Positions 1-11,325 of a stretch of DNA of 64,000 nt are shown one piece after another. The position numbers and the translations under genes are program-made. The notes beneath the pieces are model-generated. The model worked only from the letters and a program-made list of their open reading frames with translations, was not told the origin of the DNA and searched no databases. Position 1 is the first letter of the stretch, and each line of letters starts with the position of its first letter. This DNA is from Saposhnikovia divaricata. Taxonomy: Eukaryota > Streptophyta > Magnoliopsida > Apiales > Apiaceae. Location: assembly GCA_036435485.1 (NCBI GenBank), contig CM071600.1:57533546-57597545 (forward strand). The letters run 5' to 3'.

Positions 1-571
1 AGCATGATTTTGATAAACATGGATAGCCTTTGGGCTTATTGATCTCGGAATGAAAGAAAAAGGATGTAGGAAGGCAAAAGGTCAGTATGGATGCGAAGGA
101 CTTTGTTTTAAAAGAATAGTAAGGCAAACATAATAAAAAATATTAAGATTTGTTGCACAATCACCCTTCTAATGATTTACGCTCGAATATGGTTGTGCAT
201 CACACAGCGCCTAATCCAGTCAAAAAGGTGTTGCGATGTTTTCTGTTTTGCACTGTCATATGCTACCAATTTGATTTCTTTAAATATAACATTATGCTGT
301 CAATTCCTGAACAAGTGAAGTAAAGGACTAGCGCACTCCTATGAAGCTAACCACCCTTAACATCCAAGCTACTTTATGTATATGCTCAATTATAGAACAC
401 CAGTTGTCATGTAGTTTTATCTTTGCTTAGCACAATCACAAAGAAGGAAAAATTTTACATGTCCAGATATTAACTTTCTTATTATGCCTAAAATAATTAC
501 TTTAGGTTATGTATACTATCTGGCTATTATATATACTATGAGTCCAGCAACTTCCGACATGTGAAACATAC
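1..571 (-). other. Intron 6 of the prenyltransferase gene (partial)
   Basis: It begins with the GT donor at 571-570 on the minus strand and runs off the window. I searched it for the next expected coding block and found none, so the next exon lies outside. Confidence 0.6.
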
Positions 572-2933
572 CTCAACTGAATATGCACTCCCAAATAGAA
601 AGCATATAAGTAGGGCAAAAAACACTGGCGGAGACTGAAATATGATTCCCATAGCAAAGCTCTGCAAAACCATGTCAAAGATTGCATCATGCAGACACAC
701 ACTATAGAATTTTCAGAAGCGAATGTAACTGAAGCACGTCACTGTATAAAAAAACTCTTCTACCCTGCTTGACAATTGCTTCAGGCAGCAACATAACTAA
801 ATTATTGTTACCAAGTTAAGCTAACTTGAAATATTCTGAATATACTTTACAATGTAATAAAATCATTAGACAATTTCTTTTATTTTTTTTCCACATCCCT
901 GATCCCAAATTATAACATAAATCTAAACTTATAGACAATGAAGAAAGTACTAACCATGAGCCCAAATGCCGACACAATTGCTTTTCCTAATCCCATAGAA
1001 TACTCTCCAGAAGCCAGTGGAAGATTGGGCTTATTTACCTAAGGAACATGTGCAGGGAAGCAAGTATATAGACAATGAAGAATACGACACACATGTTTCT
1101 CGTAAGAATCCCCCCAAAAGAGATAAAAATATAACAACTACTACAAGTAAAATAAAACTAAGCTTACCAAAACCAGAAACAACAGTACTTAGTATTGTAC
1201 CTTGTCTATCTCAACATCGAATAGTTGATTTAATCCAACAACATATATGTTCATGAAAATTGATGGGATTAATGCCTACAATTTCAACACAAGCCATGAT
1301 TGAATAGATCATTAGAACTTTTAGCCACACAATCCAATATCTAACTTTGTAAAATTGCAACTAACAACAGAAAATAATCTGCTACCTTCAGGTATCCAAC
1401 AAAAAATGCTGGTGACAAATCTCCAAGTGAGGTCACAGGCAGCAAAGAAACTGAAGTAATGCCAATAATCTGTTTGCAAGGATATATTAATCATTCAATT
1501 TACTCCGGAAAGGCACTGCATTGTTGTCTTTCTCAATCGAGATAGAAATACTGTCACTTACAGTTCCAATGACAGTGTGTGGACGAGAAAAACGGTAAAA
1601 TGCATCAATTTTTCTCCATAAATCATCCTGTAGTAACGTCAACTGATCATCTTTTGGTTCTATTATGAACCCATGTTCTACTGTGCCACAAAATGTCTGC
1701 CCAGGTAGTTTTTTCCCTGTGGCTAGTTTACTACAACTGCTGCTAACACTAAGTGTTGCAGCTAATATGTTAACGCAAGAACATACAGAAAGTTTCTTTG
1801 CAGTACTTCCATTTGAAAACTTTAAGTGCCTTTGTGGCCGTTGAAGCAAAGTTATAAGGCCTGTTGGAATAAGAAAAAAAAATAGACTCGTGTGCATCAG
1901 TGCATGGATGCATGGTCTCAAAATATATATTACACCAAAATCTAGCACAGATTAATTTGATGTAAGTGTGATACAAGCTCTGACATTTACATATACATTG
2001 ACATAGTACTATAGGCCTTAACTTTCAGTAAGTGTTATATATGTTGTTAAAGTCCAAGTATCAATTACAAGAGTTGTGTTCAGTGGTCTCCAGACCTCTT
2101 AGGCCACACATGTACCAAATACATTGTTCTGCAATATTAAGTTTTGTATTTCTATACATTTTCATTTCCCATCTCATGGAAACCCCTTTTCGCTTTTATA
2201 ATGCAGTACAACTCCGGGCAACCTACAATCACTTTTTTGAAAAAAATTTCATGATCGAAATGAACTTGTTCCGTTTTTTGTACTGCAAATTTTGGAATTA
2301 TTGTACTGCAATTTCAGTATTATTATATAAATAAAAAATACATTGTTCTGCAAAATGGTCTAACGGGTCTAACATTTAGATGGTTTACATCGAACATTTG
2401 CCTCAATTACAATTAGCCAAATAAAAAAATTAATCCTGCACTCTAATTAATAATCAGCTTGAAAAATGATATGAATACATCAAAACATGTAAGCAAAAGG
2501 ATTACTAAACAAAACCTTTAGTCTCTGAATAATTAAATGCCCAATTTCAAAAGAACCAAATGATTTGAATCAAGACAGAATTTCAAAACAAAGTTAATTT
2601 GAGCCCACTCTAAACTCGAATTCTAGCTGGGATGTAGCAAGAAGTAATGACATGATGTTGCATAACAGTCTTGACATTTGCACAAACAACGTAGAAATTT
2701 AAGTTAAACATGAATATTAATAACACAATTTTCAATTCAAATTCACAATGATGATTTAGTGTTTCATAGAAATGGAGTAAAAATGTACATGTGAATCAAT
2801 GGCATATATACATACAAGGGAAATTAGTAAATAAAAAAAGGATAGTAAGTATATGATCATCACCTTGGGTTGAAGGAGGGTTTTGGAGACGCCAGGAGGA
2901 GACGAAAGAATGATTATGGGCTGCTTGAATCAT
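572..2933 (-). CDS. UbiA aromatic prenyltransferase, homogentisate (geranylgeranyl) transferase-like; 5' part, six exons
   Basis: Plastid membrane prenyltransferase of the VTE2/HGGT family, which joins a prenyl diphosphate to an aromatic acceptor. Coding exons on the minus strand are 2864-2933, 1562-1860, 1386-1469, 1201-1275, 955-1038 and 572-661. All junctions have GT-AG sites and keep phase, giving 234 codons. Exons 1-2 encode a Ser-rich, transit-peptide-like leader followed by the family block LDAFYRFSRPHT (here IDAFYRFSRPHT). Exon 4 holds the first prenyl-diphosphate/Mg motif NQLFDVEID (N167, D171, D175). Exon 5 carries the NKPxLPLASGEYS block. Exon 6 ends at AYSVE. The second Asp-rich motif and the last membrane helices should lie left of base 1. 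The run IIGITSVSLLPV after the GT of exon 2 recalls HGGT and the flavonoid/coumarin prenyltransferases more than dicot HPT as I remember them, so the acceptor is unsettled. Family call strong, substrate weak. Confidence 0.88.
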
Positions 2934-3224
2934 TGCTGCTTTAATTTTCCTTGCTGGATTCCTTATGTTTTCTTTTGCAACTACTGTATGTACTCCTATT
3001 GATTTCTACAGATACACACAACATAGACACACACACACATAAGAGTGAGCGACTTGATACTACTTCTTGGGTGTGGCACTTGGCACACGCCTTCCAGGTG
3101 GCATGCATTCCCAATTTACTCATTCTTTCTCCCGGCCCCCTCTTTTCTTCTTCTTTCTCCTTTTTTTCAATATTATATCTTATTTTTTATTTTTTTTAGA
3201 ACCTATATCTTTTTATTTAAAAAA

Positions 3225-4450
3225 ATTTAAAAAAATGGCCCCCTATATCACAATTTTAAATAAAATGGCCCCAAATATCACTCGCTAGAAAGTTGGCCCC
3301 AGATAGCATTCTACAACAAATTATCGTATAGCGTTTTATTTTTTTTACTATAAACGCTACTTCGTGTAGCGTTTTTTTTTGTTCAAACGCTACTTCGTGT
3401 AGCGTTCTTTTTTTTTTATTATTCAAAACGCTAATTGAAACTATGTTATGGTCTAAAACGCCACATGAAATGGTGTTTTGTGGGAAACGCCACTTCATGT
3501 GGCGTTTGTTTTGTTTTTTTTTTTATTCCTAAATATATACCATTTATTCATCATTTCGAATATTTCCAAATCCAAAATGGAACTATTGAACCCCAAAAAT
3601 TAACCGTTGAATAAAATTTAAAATTTTTAATTAAAAAAATTGAATCTGGCGGCCTGACTCGTTTAAAAATTAGGATAAGTTAGAGTTTAGGGTTGTAAAC
3701 AACCCCAAACCCTAAGTTCGTATACAGTTTATTCGTCGTTTTAAATATTTCTAAAACCCAAAATGAAAACGTTGAACCCTTAAATTTAATTCAATTTGTA
3801 TTTTTTAAATTTAAAAATTTTAATTAAAAAATCGAATCAGACTGCCTAATTTTTAAACGATAACGCGTTTAAAAATCAGGATTAGTTAGGGTTTAGGGTC
3901 TAGGATCTACGGTTGTAAATAACCCTAGACCCCAACCCTAAACCCTAAGTTCGTATACGGTTTATTCGTCATTTTGAATATTTCTAAGACCCAAAATGGA
4001 AACGTTGAACCCCAAAAGTTAATTGTTAAACCACTAAATTTAATTTAAATTGTATTTTTTAAATTTAAAAATTTCAATTAAAAAATTGAATTATTAAATA
4101 ATATATTAAATTATATTTTTTAGTTGAAGTATGCATAGTATTATGATCTGAAAACGCTATTTTAAATTTTGTTATGCTACTAAAACGCTAGACTAAGTTT
4201 TGTTACACAGTTGACGATAATTTATCTATCATTCTGAACCCAAAAACGCAACATGAACATTTGTTTTGTGTGCAACCTTCACCCATACCCCTGAAACGCT
4301 AGACGATCTAGTGACTTTTAAAAAAAATATCTGAAAACGCTAGACGAAACAGTGTTTTGTAGTGATATTTGGGGCAAAGTTTTTGAGCTGTGATATTTGG
4401 GACCATTTATCTTGAAATTGTGATATTGGGGGCCTTTATTCTAAAAAAAC
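3225..4450. mobile_element. Foldback element 1 with AACGC hairpins
   Basis: Inverted ends of about 60 bp face each other. The left end near 3237 reads ATGGCCCCCTATATCAC. The right end near 4430 is its reverse complement with few changes. Each end contains a second GGCCCC..ATATCAC unit. Inside are short hairpins with arms of the form AACGCTAC/GTAGCGTT (3353-3373, 3386-3406) and AACGCCAC/GTGGCGTT (3486-3506). The centre has three imperfect direct copies of a block containing TTTATTCGTC (near 3541, 3727 and 3960). No ORF. Exact ends and target duplication not resolved. It lies about 0.3 kb upstream of the prenyltransferase start codon, on the promoter side. Confidence 0.65.
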
Positions 4451-4455
4451 TATCC

Positions 4456-4987
4456 CAAAAATTATCTAAAATGCTTGTGCTTTTTAATGTAACCGATAAT
4501 TTTTATGATAAAAATATTAAATTTCCCATGTATACATATATTTTCACAAATTAAATTTTGTAATGCATCAACCATATCGTTTGGATAATTTTTGGATTTT
4601 CTAGTATTATTTTTTTATTTAATATCTTAATTTTTTTATATCTTCATACTTTCTTTAATTTAAATTGAGAGATTAAGAGTATCAGGTATCTGTTGAAAAA
4701 TAATATTTGAAATGTTGTTTTGTAACATTGAAGATTAAGATTGTGATAATTACTATATTAATAGGGTTTGATGCTTCTAAAGTTACTTTTAGATAATTAT
4801 CTAAAATTAACTCATATTTCAATATAAAAATAAAATCAATTTTGTTAATATAGGAAGATGAATTCTATTATTATAAAAATGACATCTAACTTTATTACAC
4901 AAAATGTAAATGACTTTAGGTAATGTTCCCAAAATAAATTTTAAGAACATTTTTCACATATTAATATACTTTACCTTTTCTACCAAA
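4456..4987. other. AT-rich spacer, nothing recognised
   Basis: Very AT-rich, with no coding block, terminal repeats or RNA-like structure that I could support. Confidence 0.5.
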
Positions 4988-6240
4988 TCTATACTATACT
5001 ATTATAAGCGAAACAGGGTATAATTGGTTGGTTGGTCGGTCGGTTAACACCTTCCAAAAAAGTTTGTTAACACTTTCGAAAAATGAAAATATAAATTAAA
5101 ATACATATTTAACTTAATAACAAACTCTTTAAATTACACTCCAATTAATATTCAATTAAATACTCCTTTAGTTATATTTAAGTTAAAATTCTTTACCTAC
5201 ACCCAACTTTTTTAGACTTTTTCAATTATACTATTATAAGCGAAACAGGGTATAATTGGTTAGTTGGTCGGTCGGTTAACACATTCCCAAAAAGTTTGTT
5301 AACACATTCCAAAAATAAAAATATAAATTAAAATACATATAAAATTTTATTTTAGAAAAAATAAACCACATATTTAACTTAGTAACAAACTCTATACTAT
5401 ACTATTATAAGCGAAACATGGTATAATGGGTTGGTTGGTCGGTCGGTTAACACCTTCCAAAAAAGTTTGTTAACACCTTCCAAAAATGAAAATATAAATT
5501 AAAATACATATAAAAATTTATTTTAGAAAAAATAAACTACATATTTAACTTAATAACAAACTCTTTAAATTACACTCCAATTAATATTCAATTAAATACT
5601 CCTTTAGTTATATTTAAGTTAAAATTCTTTACCTACACCCAACTTTTTTAGACTTTTTCAATTATACTATTATAAGCGAATCTATACTATACTATTATAA
5701 GCGAAACAGGGTATAATTGGTTGGTTGGTCGGTCGGTTAACACATTCCAAAAAAATTTGTTAACACCTTCCAAAAATGAAAATATAAATTAAAATACATA
5801 TAAAATTTTATTTTAGAAAAAATAAACCACATATTTAACTTAATAACAAACTCTTTAAATTACACTCCAATTAATATTCAATTAAATACTCCTTTATTTA
5901 TATTTAAGTTAAAATTCTTTACCTACACCCAACTTTTTTAAACTTTTTCAATTATACTATTATGAGCGAGCGAAACATGGTATAATTGGTTAGTTGGTCG
6001 GTCGGTTAACACATTCCCAAAAAGTTTGTTAATACCTTCCAAAAACTAAAATATAAATTAAAATACATATAAAATTTTATTTTAGAAAAAATAAACCACA
6101 TATTTAACTTAGTAACAAACTCTTTAAAATACACTCCAATTAATATTCAATTAAAAACTCCTTTAGTTATATTTAAGTTAAAATTCTTTACCTACACCCG
6201 ACTTTTTTAGACTCTTTCAATTACATGGAAACCAAATATT
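4988..6240 (+). repeat. Tandem copies of the Helitron 5' terminus
   Basis: The block TACTATTATAAGCGAAACA, followed by GGTATAAT.GGTT.GTTGGTCGGTCGGTTAACAC-type sequence, starts near 4988, 5227, 5393, 5677 and 5958 (the last with GAGCG variants). Each copy is followed by a shared AT-rich stretch ending in TACACCC.ACTTTTTTAGA. Copies are 170-290 bp apart and close to identical. Confidence 0.8.
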
Positions 6241-6783
6241 TTCAAAATCAATATAAATTTTTTTTTAATATCACATATTTAAGTTAAAATTCTTTACCTA
6301 CACCCGAATTTTTTAGAATCTTTCAATTACTTGGAAACCAAATATTTTCAAAATCAATTTAAATAATTTTAATATCACATATTTATTAACAAATTTACAA
6401 CAAATTATAAATCAACAAAGTAAAAACAAACTAAAACTATATAATAAACAATAATAATTTCACACAATTACAAATTAATGTTAAAATCTATTTTAAACAA
6501 ATATTACATTATGGATTGTTATGAAATCATAATTTGAATATGATAATATCAACAAAAATTTGAATGTAAGTATATCTGATACTTCCATTTATGTTTATAT
6601 TATTATAACAAAATATAGTCATAATTCGACCAATATGTCGTATAATTAAATGATTATTATTTAATAATATACATTTTGTCAATATTATATTAATTAATAT
6701 ATATGAGATAAATAATTATTAAAATATAAATAAAGTATTATTTAAATTTTTAAAAACCGTGCACCGCACGGGTTATAGGCTAG
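4988..6783 (+). mobile_element. Non-autonomous Helitron 1
   Basis: The 5' end reads TCTATACTATACTATTATAA directly after an A. The 3' end has the hairpin CCGTGC-ACC-GCACGG at about 6757-6771, followed within nine bases by CTAG (6780-6783) and a T. This fits rolling-circle Helitrons: 5' TC, a 3' hairpin, CTRR, and insertion between A and T. No Rep/helicase gene is present. The left two thirds contain repeated copies of the 5' end sequence, annotated separately. Confidence 0.8.
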
Positions 6784-6845
6784 TAAAAATTGAATTAGAT
6801 ATGCCGTATTATTTATTTACTCGAAAGGGAGGAAAGTAACCTATT

Positions 6846-7116
6846 GTCCGCAAGGGTTGGCTCAGTTGGTTAAAGAGAGAAATATCAGGTCACAGGTTCG
6901 AATTCCACGGGAGGAATATGTGTGATCATGTAATATTGGGCCAGAGCATGTTGCACTTGTACGGTTTACAAGCTATTTACCTAGTTCATGCACTTGTGCG
7001 GTTTACAAGCTATTTACCTAGTTCACGTAGTTTGCAAGCTATTGCGTAAGCCCGTGGGTTACTCATTGCGCACCTAAAAAGGATAGTGGCTGCATTCCCA
7101 CATTAAAAAGAAATAA
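6846..7116 (+). mobile_element. tRNA-derived SINE
   Basis: An RNA polymerase III A box, TGGCTCAGTTGG (6858-6869), and a B box, GGTTCGAATTCC (6895-6906), lie 25 bp apart as in a tRNA head. A non-tRNA body and an A-rich tail (about 7104-7116) follow. The element is flanked by a perfect 13-bp direct repeat, AAAGTAACCTATT, at 6833-6845 and 7117-7129. The body holds a 38-bp internal duplication containing CGGTTTACAAGCTATTTACC (near 6961 and 6998). Confidence 0.85.
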
Positions 7117-7379
7117 AAAGTAACCTATTTAGCTCCATATAAAATAACTCAACTAACTTGTACAAATTATCACTTCTAATATATGGATTGTTTGTTTTTC
7201 AGAATTTCAAATATCAAACAATTTTTTTGATATAATTTAGTACTACTTCTTAAGAAACTAAGAAAAACAATATTAATCAAACAAGCCTTTAATTTCTATA
7301 TAAAAAAACAAGCCTTTTTTATAGAAAAAACTGGGCAGGCTCCCAAGCAGTACAGTAAGAAGCCTAAGAAACTCTCTTA

Positions 7380-8045
7380 GAGCAACTCCAATGCTCTTCC
7401 CTTTCCTTAACTCCTAAAATAGGGATTATTAAAAATATAGGTAATGAAAATTATGTTTCACTCCAATCATATACCCTATATTCATACCCTATATTTTAAA
7501 AGTAATTTTTAGTGTAGCTTTTTGAAATTTAAATTTTGAACATTCTTATAAATTAATCAATGAGGTGGAGGATAGATGAGGTGGAGGATATAGGGGATCT
7601 AATTTTGATCCCTCAAATAAGGGGTTATATTTTCTCTCCCATAAAAAATAAAGGGGATGAGGAGTAGGGTTGGAGCTAAGAGCATCTCCAAGGATGCACA
7701 TCCCTTACCAATTTTAGGGGAGAGAAAATAGATCCCTATATGTGAGGATCCAAATATCAGCCCCTATTTTTCTCCACGTCATCTGCTCCCCTTCCCATTG
7801 GTTGGTTTATTTAAATTTCAAACTTTTAAATTTTAAAAATTAAACTTTTAAAATATAGGGTATCTATATAGGGATTATCATTGGAGTGAAATATCATTTT
7901 GATTTCCTATATTATTAATAATCCTTATTTTAGGGGCTAAGAAAAGAGTGCATCCTTGGAGATGCTCTTATTTTTAAACTAAAATCCCTATATTTGTCCA
8001 CCTAGGCACATTATAGGTAAGGAACATGTATGGTTGGAGTTGCTC
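7380..8045. mobile_element. PIF/Harbinger-like MITE, outer copy of a nested pair
   Basis: Inverted ends GAGCAACTCCAA / TTGGAGTTGCTC, flanked by TTA on both sides (7377-7379, 8046-8048), the TWA-type duplication of PIF/Harbinger elements. It is interrupted by a second MITE at 7680-7967. No ORF. Confidence 0.7.
7680..7967. mobile_element. MITE nested inside the 7380-8045 MITE
   Basis: Inverted ends GAGCATCTCCAAGGATGCA / TGCATCCTTGGAGATGCTC. Flanks are TAA on the left and TTA on the right, so the target duplication is not perfect as drawn. The inside shares short blocks with its host MITE, so the two are probably related. Confidence 0.7.
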
Positions 8046-8048
8046 TTA

Positions 8049-8326
8049 AAGTCCAAAATGTTAATTTTTTTTTTTAAGTGGTCCAAAATGAACAAGAGTT
8101 TGAGTTACAGTCATGTAAAAGACACTCCCCTGCAACCTGCGAGTTTGTTTTACTAGTCATGAAACACACTTTTAACAATTGTATATCCAACTAGATCACA
8201 TCAAATGGTTGCTCTAAAACGCAACTAATTCATGCACTGATTAACCACATGCTCATTTATATATATCAAACTTATTCATCATTTCATGTTTTTGCCTCTA
8301 ATCTCGATTTAAGGCTATCTATAGTC
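8049..8326. other. Upstream region of the BAHD pseudogene
   Basis: No ORF or repeat recognised. It should contain the old promoter and leader. The stretch TTTATATATAT just before 8270 could be a relic TATA box, but this is weak. Confidence 0.3.
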
Positions 8327-8456
8327 ATGGCACAAATTTCTTCCACCTGCAAACGAACCCTGGTCAGCAGTGTCCCTGTACAATTAGGAAACACCTGCGA
8401 ACTCTCAGTTCTTGACCGTCTAATGGAAAAAAACAATGTTCGAATCGTGTTATATT

Positions 8457-8675
8457 GGGGGTGTTTGGGGGAGCTTATTTCCAGAATAAGTCAACTTATT
8501 TTAAGTCAATGTTAGAGATTCCTAACATTCCAACTTATTTTCCAACTTATTTTTGCAACTTATGAAATCTCAAACATACATTAAATACAACCATAAAAAC
8601 AAATTATCAAAATATGAAATTTTTACCCGAAAATAAGTTATAAGTCCGGGCTTATAAGCCCAGCCAAACACCACC
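8457..8675. mobile_element. Tourist-like MITE inside BAHD exon 1
   Basis: A 219-bp insert with imperfect inverted ends, GGGGGTGTTTGG on the left and the complement of GGTGGTGTTTGG on the right, each followed by a GCTTAT-rich arm. ATT flanks both sides (8454-8456, 8676-8678). Removing the insert and one ATT restores a continuous BAHD reading frame across the site, which supports the boundaries. Confidence 0.8.
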
Positions 8676-8731
8676 ATTATAAAAATCCGGTGAAGAAAGA
8701 TGGTGGCCAAATTACGAGAAAGCTGGAAGAT

Positions 8732-9405
8732 TATTAGGCAGCCGTCCATGACTTCTTCTTGCCAAACTACACCAACTCTTCACCAACCAAATTCCACCAA
8801 CCCCCACCTACTACACATCTAACTCCTACAAATACCCCTTTTCTCCTTCATTATCATACACATCATAATTCTCTCTTCTCTCTCTATATAGCTGCTAGAT
8901 AGTCCGTCTAGTAGGGGAGTCGGTTTAACCCGCTTTCAGGAAGTGTCGGGATAGAAGGTCCTCGTGCCTAAACTATTCCTTAGGGTACTTGGGTCTGACT
9001 GCAGGCATCGGAGGTGGTCCCGCTGCAGGGGTCTTTCTATCAGGTTGTGTGGTACTGTCCGGGTTGGGAGAGGGAGAGAAGGAAAGGTTGTCGGAAAACA
9101 GTGATAGGGGGAGGCTTTGAGATAAACACTTCAATGAGTTGGGGATATACATAATAGGTATTGTAGGGCTAAATTTTTGTATGAAATTTAGGGACCGGAT
9201 ACCCGGATATTGTAATCTCTTTTATCTAGTGTGAAGTTGTTGCTCTTGTGGATGTAGGCTGGGACGAACCACGTTAAATCTCTTGTCTCTTTTACTGTAT
9301 TGTTGGTTTGTTGCTTCATTACTATCACATATATTTGTGGGATCTAAGCACACATATTTACCAAATCGCTTCCGCATTCGCCGGAAATCGGGCAGATTCC
9401 TAACA
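8732..9405 (+). repeat. Copia 5' LTR
   Basis: Aligned by eye to 11326-11998 along its full length, with scattered substitutions. Its TATA position reads TACAAATA near 8827, a T-to-C change relative to the 3' LTR. Confidence 0.88.
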
Positions 9406-9407
9406 GT

Positions 9408-9419
9408 TGGCATCAGAGC
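9408..9419 (+). promoter_or_regulatory. Primer-binding site, initiator Met-tRNA type
   Basis: TGGCATCAGAGC lies two bases after the 5' LTR. The usual Copia primer site complementary to initiator tRNA-Met is TGGTATCAGAGC, so there is one mismatch. Confidence 0.7.
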
Positions 9420-9576
9420 TAGTTGTGTCTAAATTATTGGTGCCGAAGGAAAGTCGTTAAGAAAAGTGGTTGTCTAATTTGGCACCGTTTTGACGGAAGT
9501 GCTCCCATTGTTTCTTATACTTACCTGGCCAATTGATTTAGTTGATTGGATTGGTTTGTGTGTGCAAACGGAGATC

Positions 9577-10410
9577 ATGGCAAGTATTGGAGGATTCAAG
9601 GTGACCCCATATGATGGTAAAGGAAGTTTTACTCTTTGGCAGAGAAGGGTAAAGGATATCCTAACCCAATACAAGCTAGCAAGGGCTTTGAAGGGGAAGG
9701 AGGGAAAACCAACAAAGATGAGCGATGAAGATTGGGAGGATGCTGAGTCGCAATGCGTGAGTACCATCAGACTATGCATTGCTGATAACATTATCAATAA
9801 TGTTGTTGACGAAAGCACGCCGAATAAATTATGGTCAAAGTTGGAGACATTGTATCTCGGGAAGAACATGACTACAAAGTTAAATCTGAAGCGCGAGCTA
9901 TACAAGCTGAAGATGGCAGCTCAAGACAATGTTATTGAGCACATGAATGTGTTTAATGGTATTGTTGATCAACTTGAAAAGGTTGATGTAAACTTGGAGG
10001 AAGAAGATAAGGCCCTTATTCTTCTTACTTCGCTTCCGGAGTCATTCGATCATTTGGTCACAACCATTTTGTACGGAAAGGACATGTTAAAAATGGAGGA
10101 GGTTCAGTCAGCACTTTTGTCAAATGCTGGAAGGAAGAACCAGGATGGTGACAAGGATGGAATGACAGTTTTGGCTTTGCGTAGTCAAAATAATAGAGGA
10201 AGGGGTGCTGTGAGAGGATCTACCAATAGCAGGGGTAAATCCAGATACATTGAAAAGGGCATGCAGTGCTTTGGCTGCAAGGAGTGGGGTCATATTAGGC
10301 TGAATTGTCCGCTTAATAAGAAGGATCCAGATGCATCATTGGCTGTGGTTACTCTCGATTGTGAAGATGTTTGCACCGTCTTCAATCGAGGCACTAGTTC
10401 TCCAGGATAA
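9577..10410 (+). CDS. Copia gag (UBN2 type with CCHC zinc knuckle)
   Basis: The first ATG that starts a Copia-like gag (MASIGGF) is at 9577; the open frame extends further upstream. The protein has the helical gag core (LWSKLETLYLGKN, LLTSLPESFDHL) and a zinc knuckle CFGCKEWGHIRLNC (CX2CX4HX4C) near its C-terminus. It ends in TAA (10408-10410), and the same frame continues straight into the protease motif. Gag forms the particle that packages element RNA. This copy could still encode gag alone. Confidence 0.8.
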   Translation: MASIGGFKVTPYDGKGSFTLWQRRVKDILTQYKLARALKGKEGKPTKMSDEDWEDAESQCVSTIRLCIADNIINNVVDESTPNKLWSKLETLYLGKNMTTKLNLKRELYKLKMAAQDNVIEHMNVFNGIVDQLEKVDVNLEEEDKALILLTSLPESFDHLVTTILYGKDMLKMEEVQSALLSNAGRKNQDGDKDGMTVLALRSQNNRGRGAVRGSTNSRGKSRYIEKGMQCFGCKEWGHIRLNCPLNKKDPDASLAVVTLDCEDVCTVFNRGTSSPG

Positions 10411-10878
10411 TGGATATTAGACTCAGGGTCATCTTACCATGTATGTTCCGAGAGGGGGCATTTTGACAAATTCCAATATACAAAGAATGAAACAGTTTCT
10501 TTGGCTGATGGATCTACTTGTGAGATCAAGGGGATTGGAATTGTGAAAATCAAAATGTTCGATGGAATAGTTCGCAGCTTGAACGGGGTAAGATATGTGC
10601 CTAAGCTGAGGAAGAATCTAATATTTATCGGTCGGTTAGCTTCAGAAGGCTACAGATGCTCTGTAGTAGGGGGAGCTATGAATATCAAAAGAGGCCGTGT
10701 GGTTCGGATGAAGGGAGAGCTACGTGGGGGAATATATTGTCTGATTAGTACGTGGCCAGAACGTACTGGAACTTCGAAAATCTGGTTATCTCATGCACGA
10801 GGGAAGAGTGACTTGAAGGATGTATTGCCTTCCAGTCTAGACGATGGTGCAAAGACTGCTGGGATGGATGCATGGTAG
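10411..10878 (+). pseudogene. Copia protease segment, in frame after a stop
   Basis: Directly after the gag stop the frame reads WILDSGSSYH, the aspartic protease active site of Copia elements (DSGSS). It continues with VRYVPKLRKNLI, typical of the protease to pre-integrase region, then loses similarity near 10800. One TAA separates it from gag. The rest of pol is missing, so this is a deletion derivative. Confidence 0.75.
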
Positions 10879-11325
10879 AAGGGCTTCCACGACATCAATG
10901 AGTAGTTGGTGTGTTGCAGTTGCATATGGGCATCGATCAACACAAATCAAGTGAGCAGTGAACCATGTAACAAATTGATTTGTTTGATATGCAGTTGTGG
11001 AGTAAATGAAAGATCGATGGTCACACTTGCGTATGTGATGGACTACATATGGGATTGGCCGACATGAATCAAGTGAGTATGTGTGTATGCAACAGATTGC
11101 TTCACATGTGGACAAATAGAGGTCAATGGTACACTTGTGCGTATAGCAAGTGGGCATTCGAGAATGAATGTGCAAACTATGGTATAGTTTGGACTTGGAG
11201 TCTTGGACTCGGGTGGAGTTTTATCGTAGGGAATGATACGGATCAAGGAAAAGTTGGAGTTGTGCCAACAGGGCGCAGGTATGGAGTGCAAGTGAAGAGC
11301 TATGAGTTTGGAAAGAGGGGGAGAT

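Noticed and set aside
3690..3955. Telomere-like CCCTAAACCCTAA stretches
   Set aside because: Only two or three units within foldback element 1; not an interstitial telomere array.
6846..6920. tRNA gene
   Set aside because: A and B boxes are present, but the cloverleaf is not, and the unit has a SINE body, an A tail and a target duplication.
9474..9905. 143-codon antisense ORF
   Set aside because: Lies opposite the Copia gag, and its sequence has no family features.
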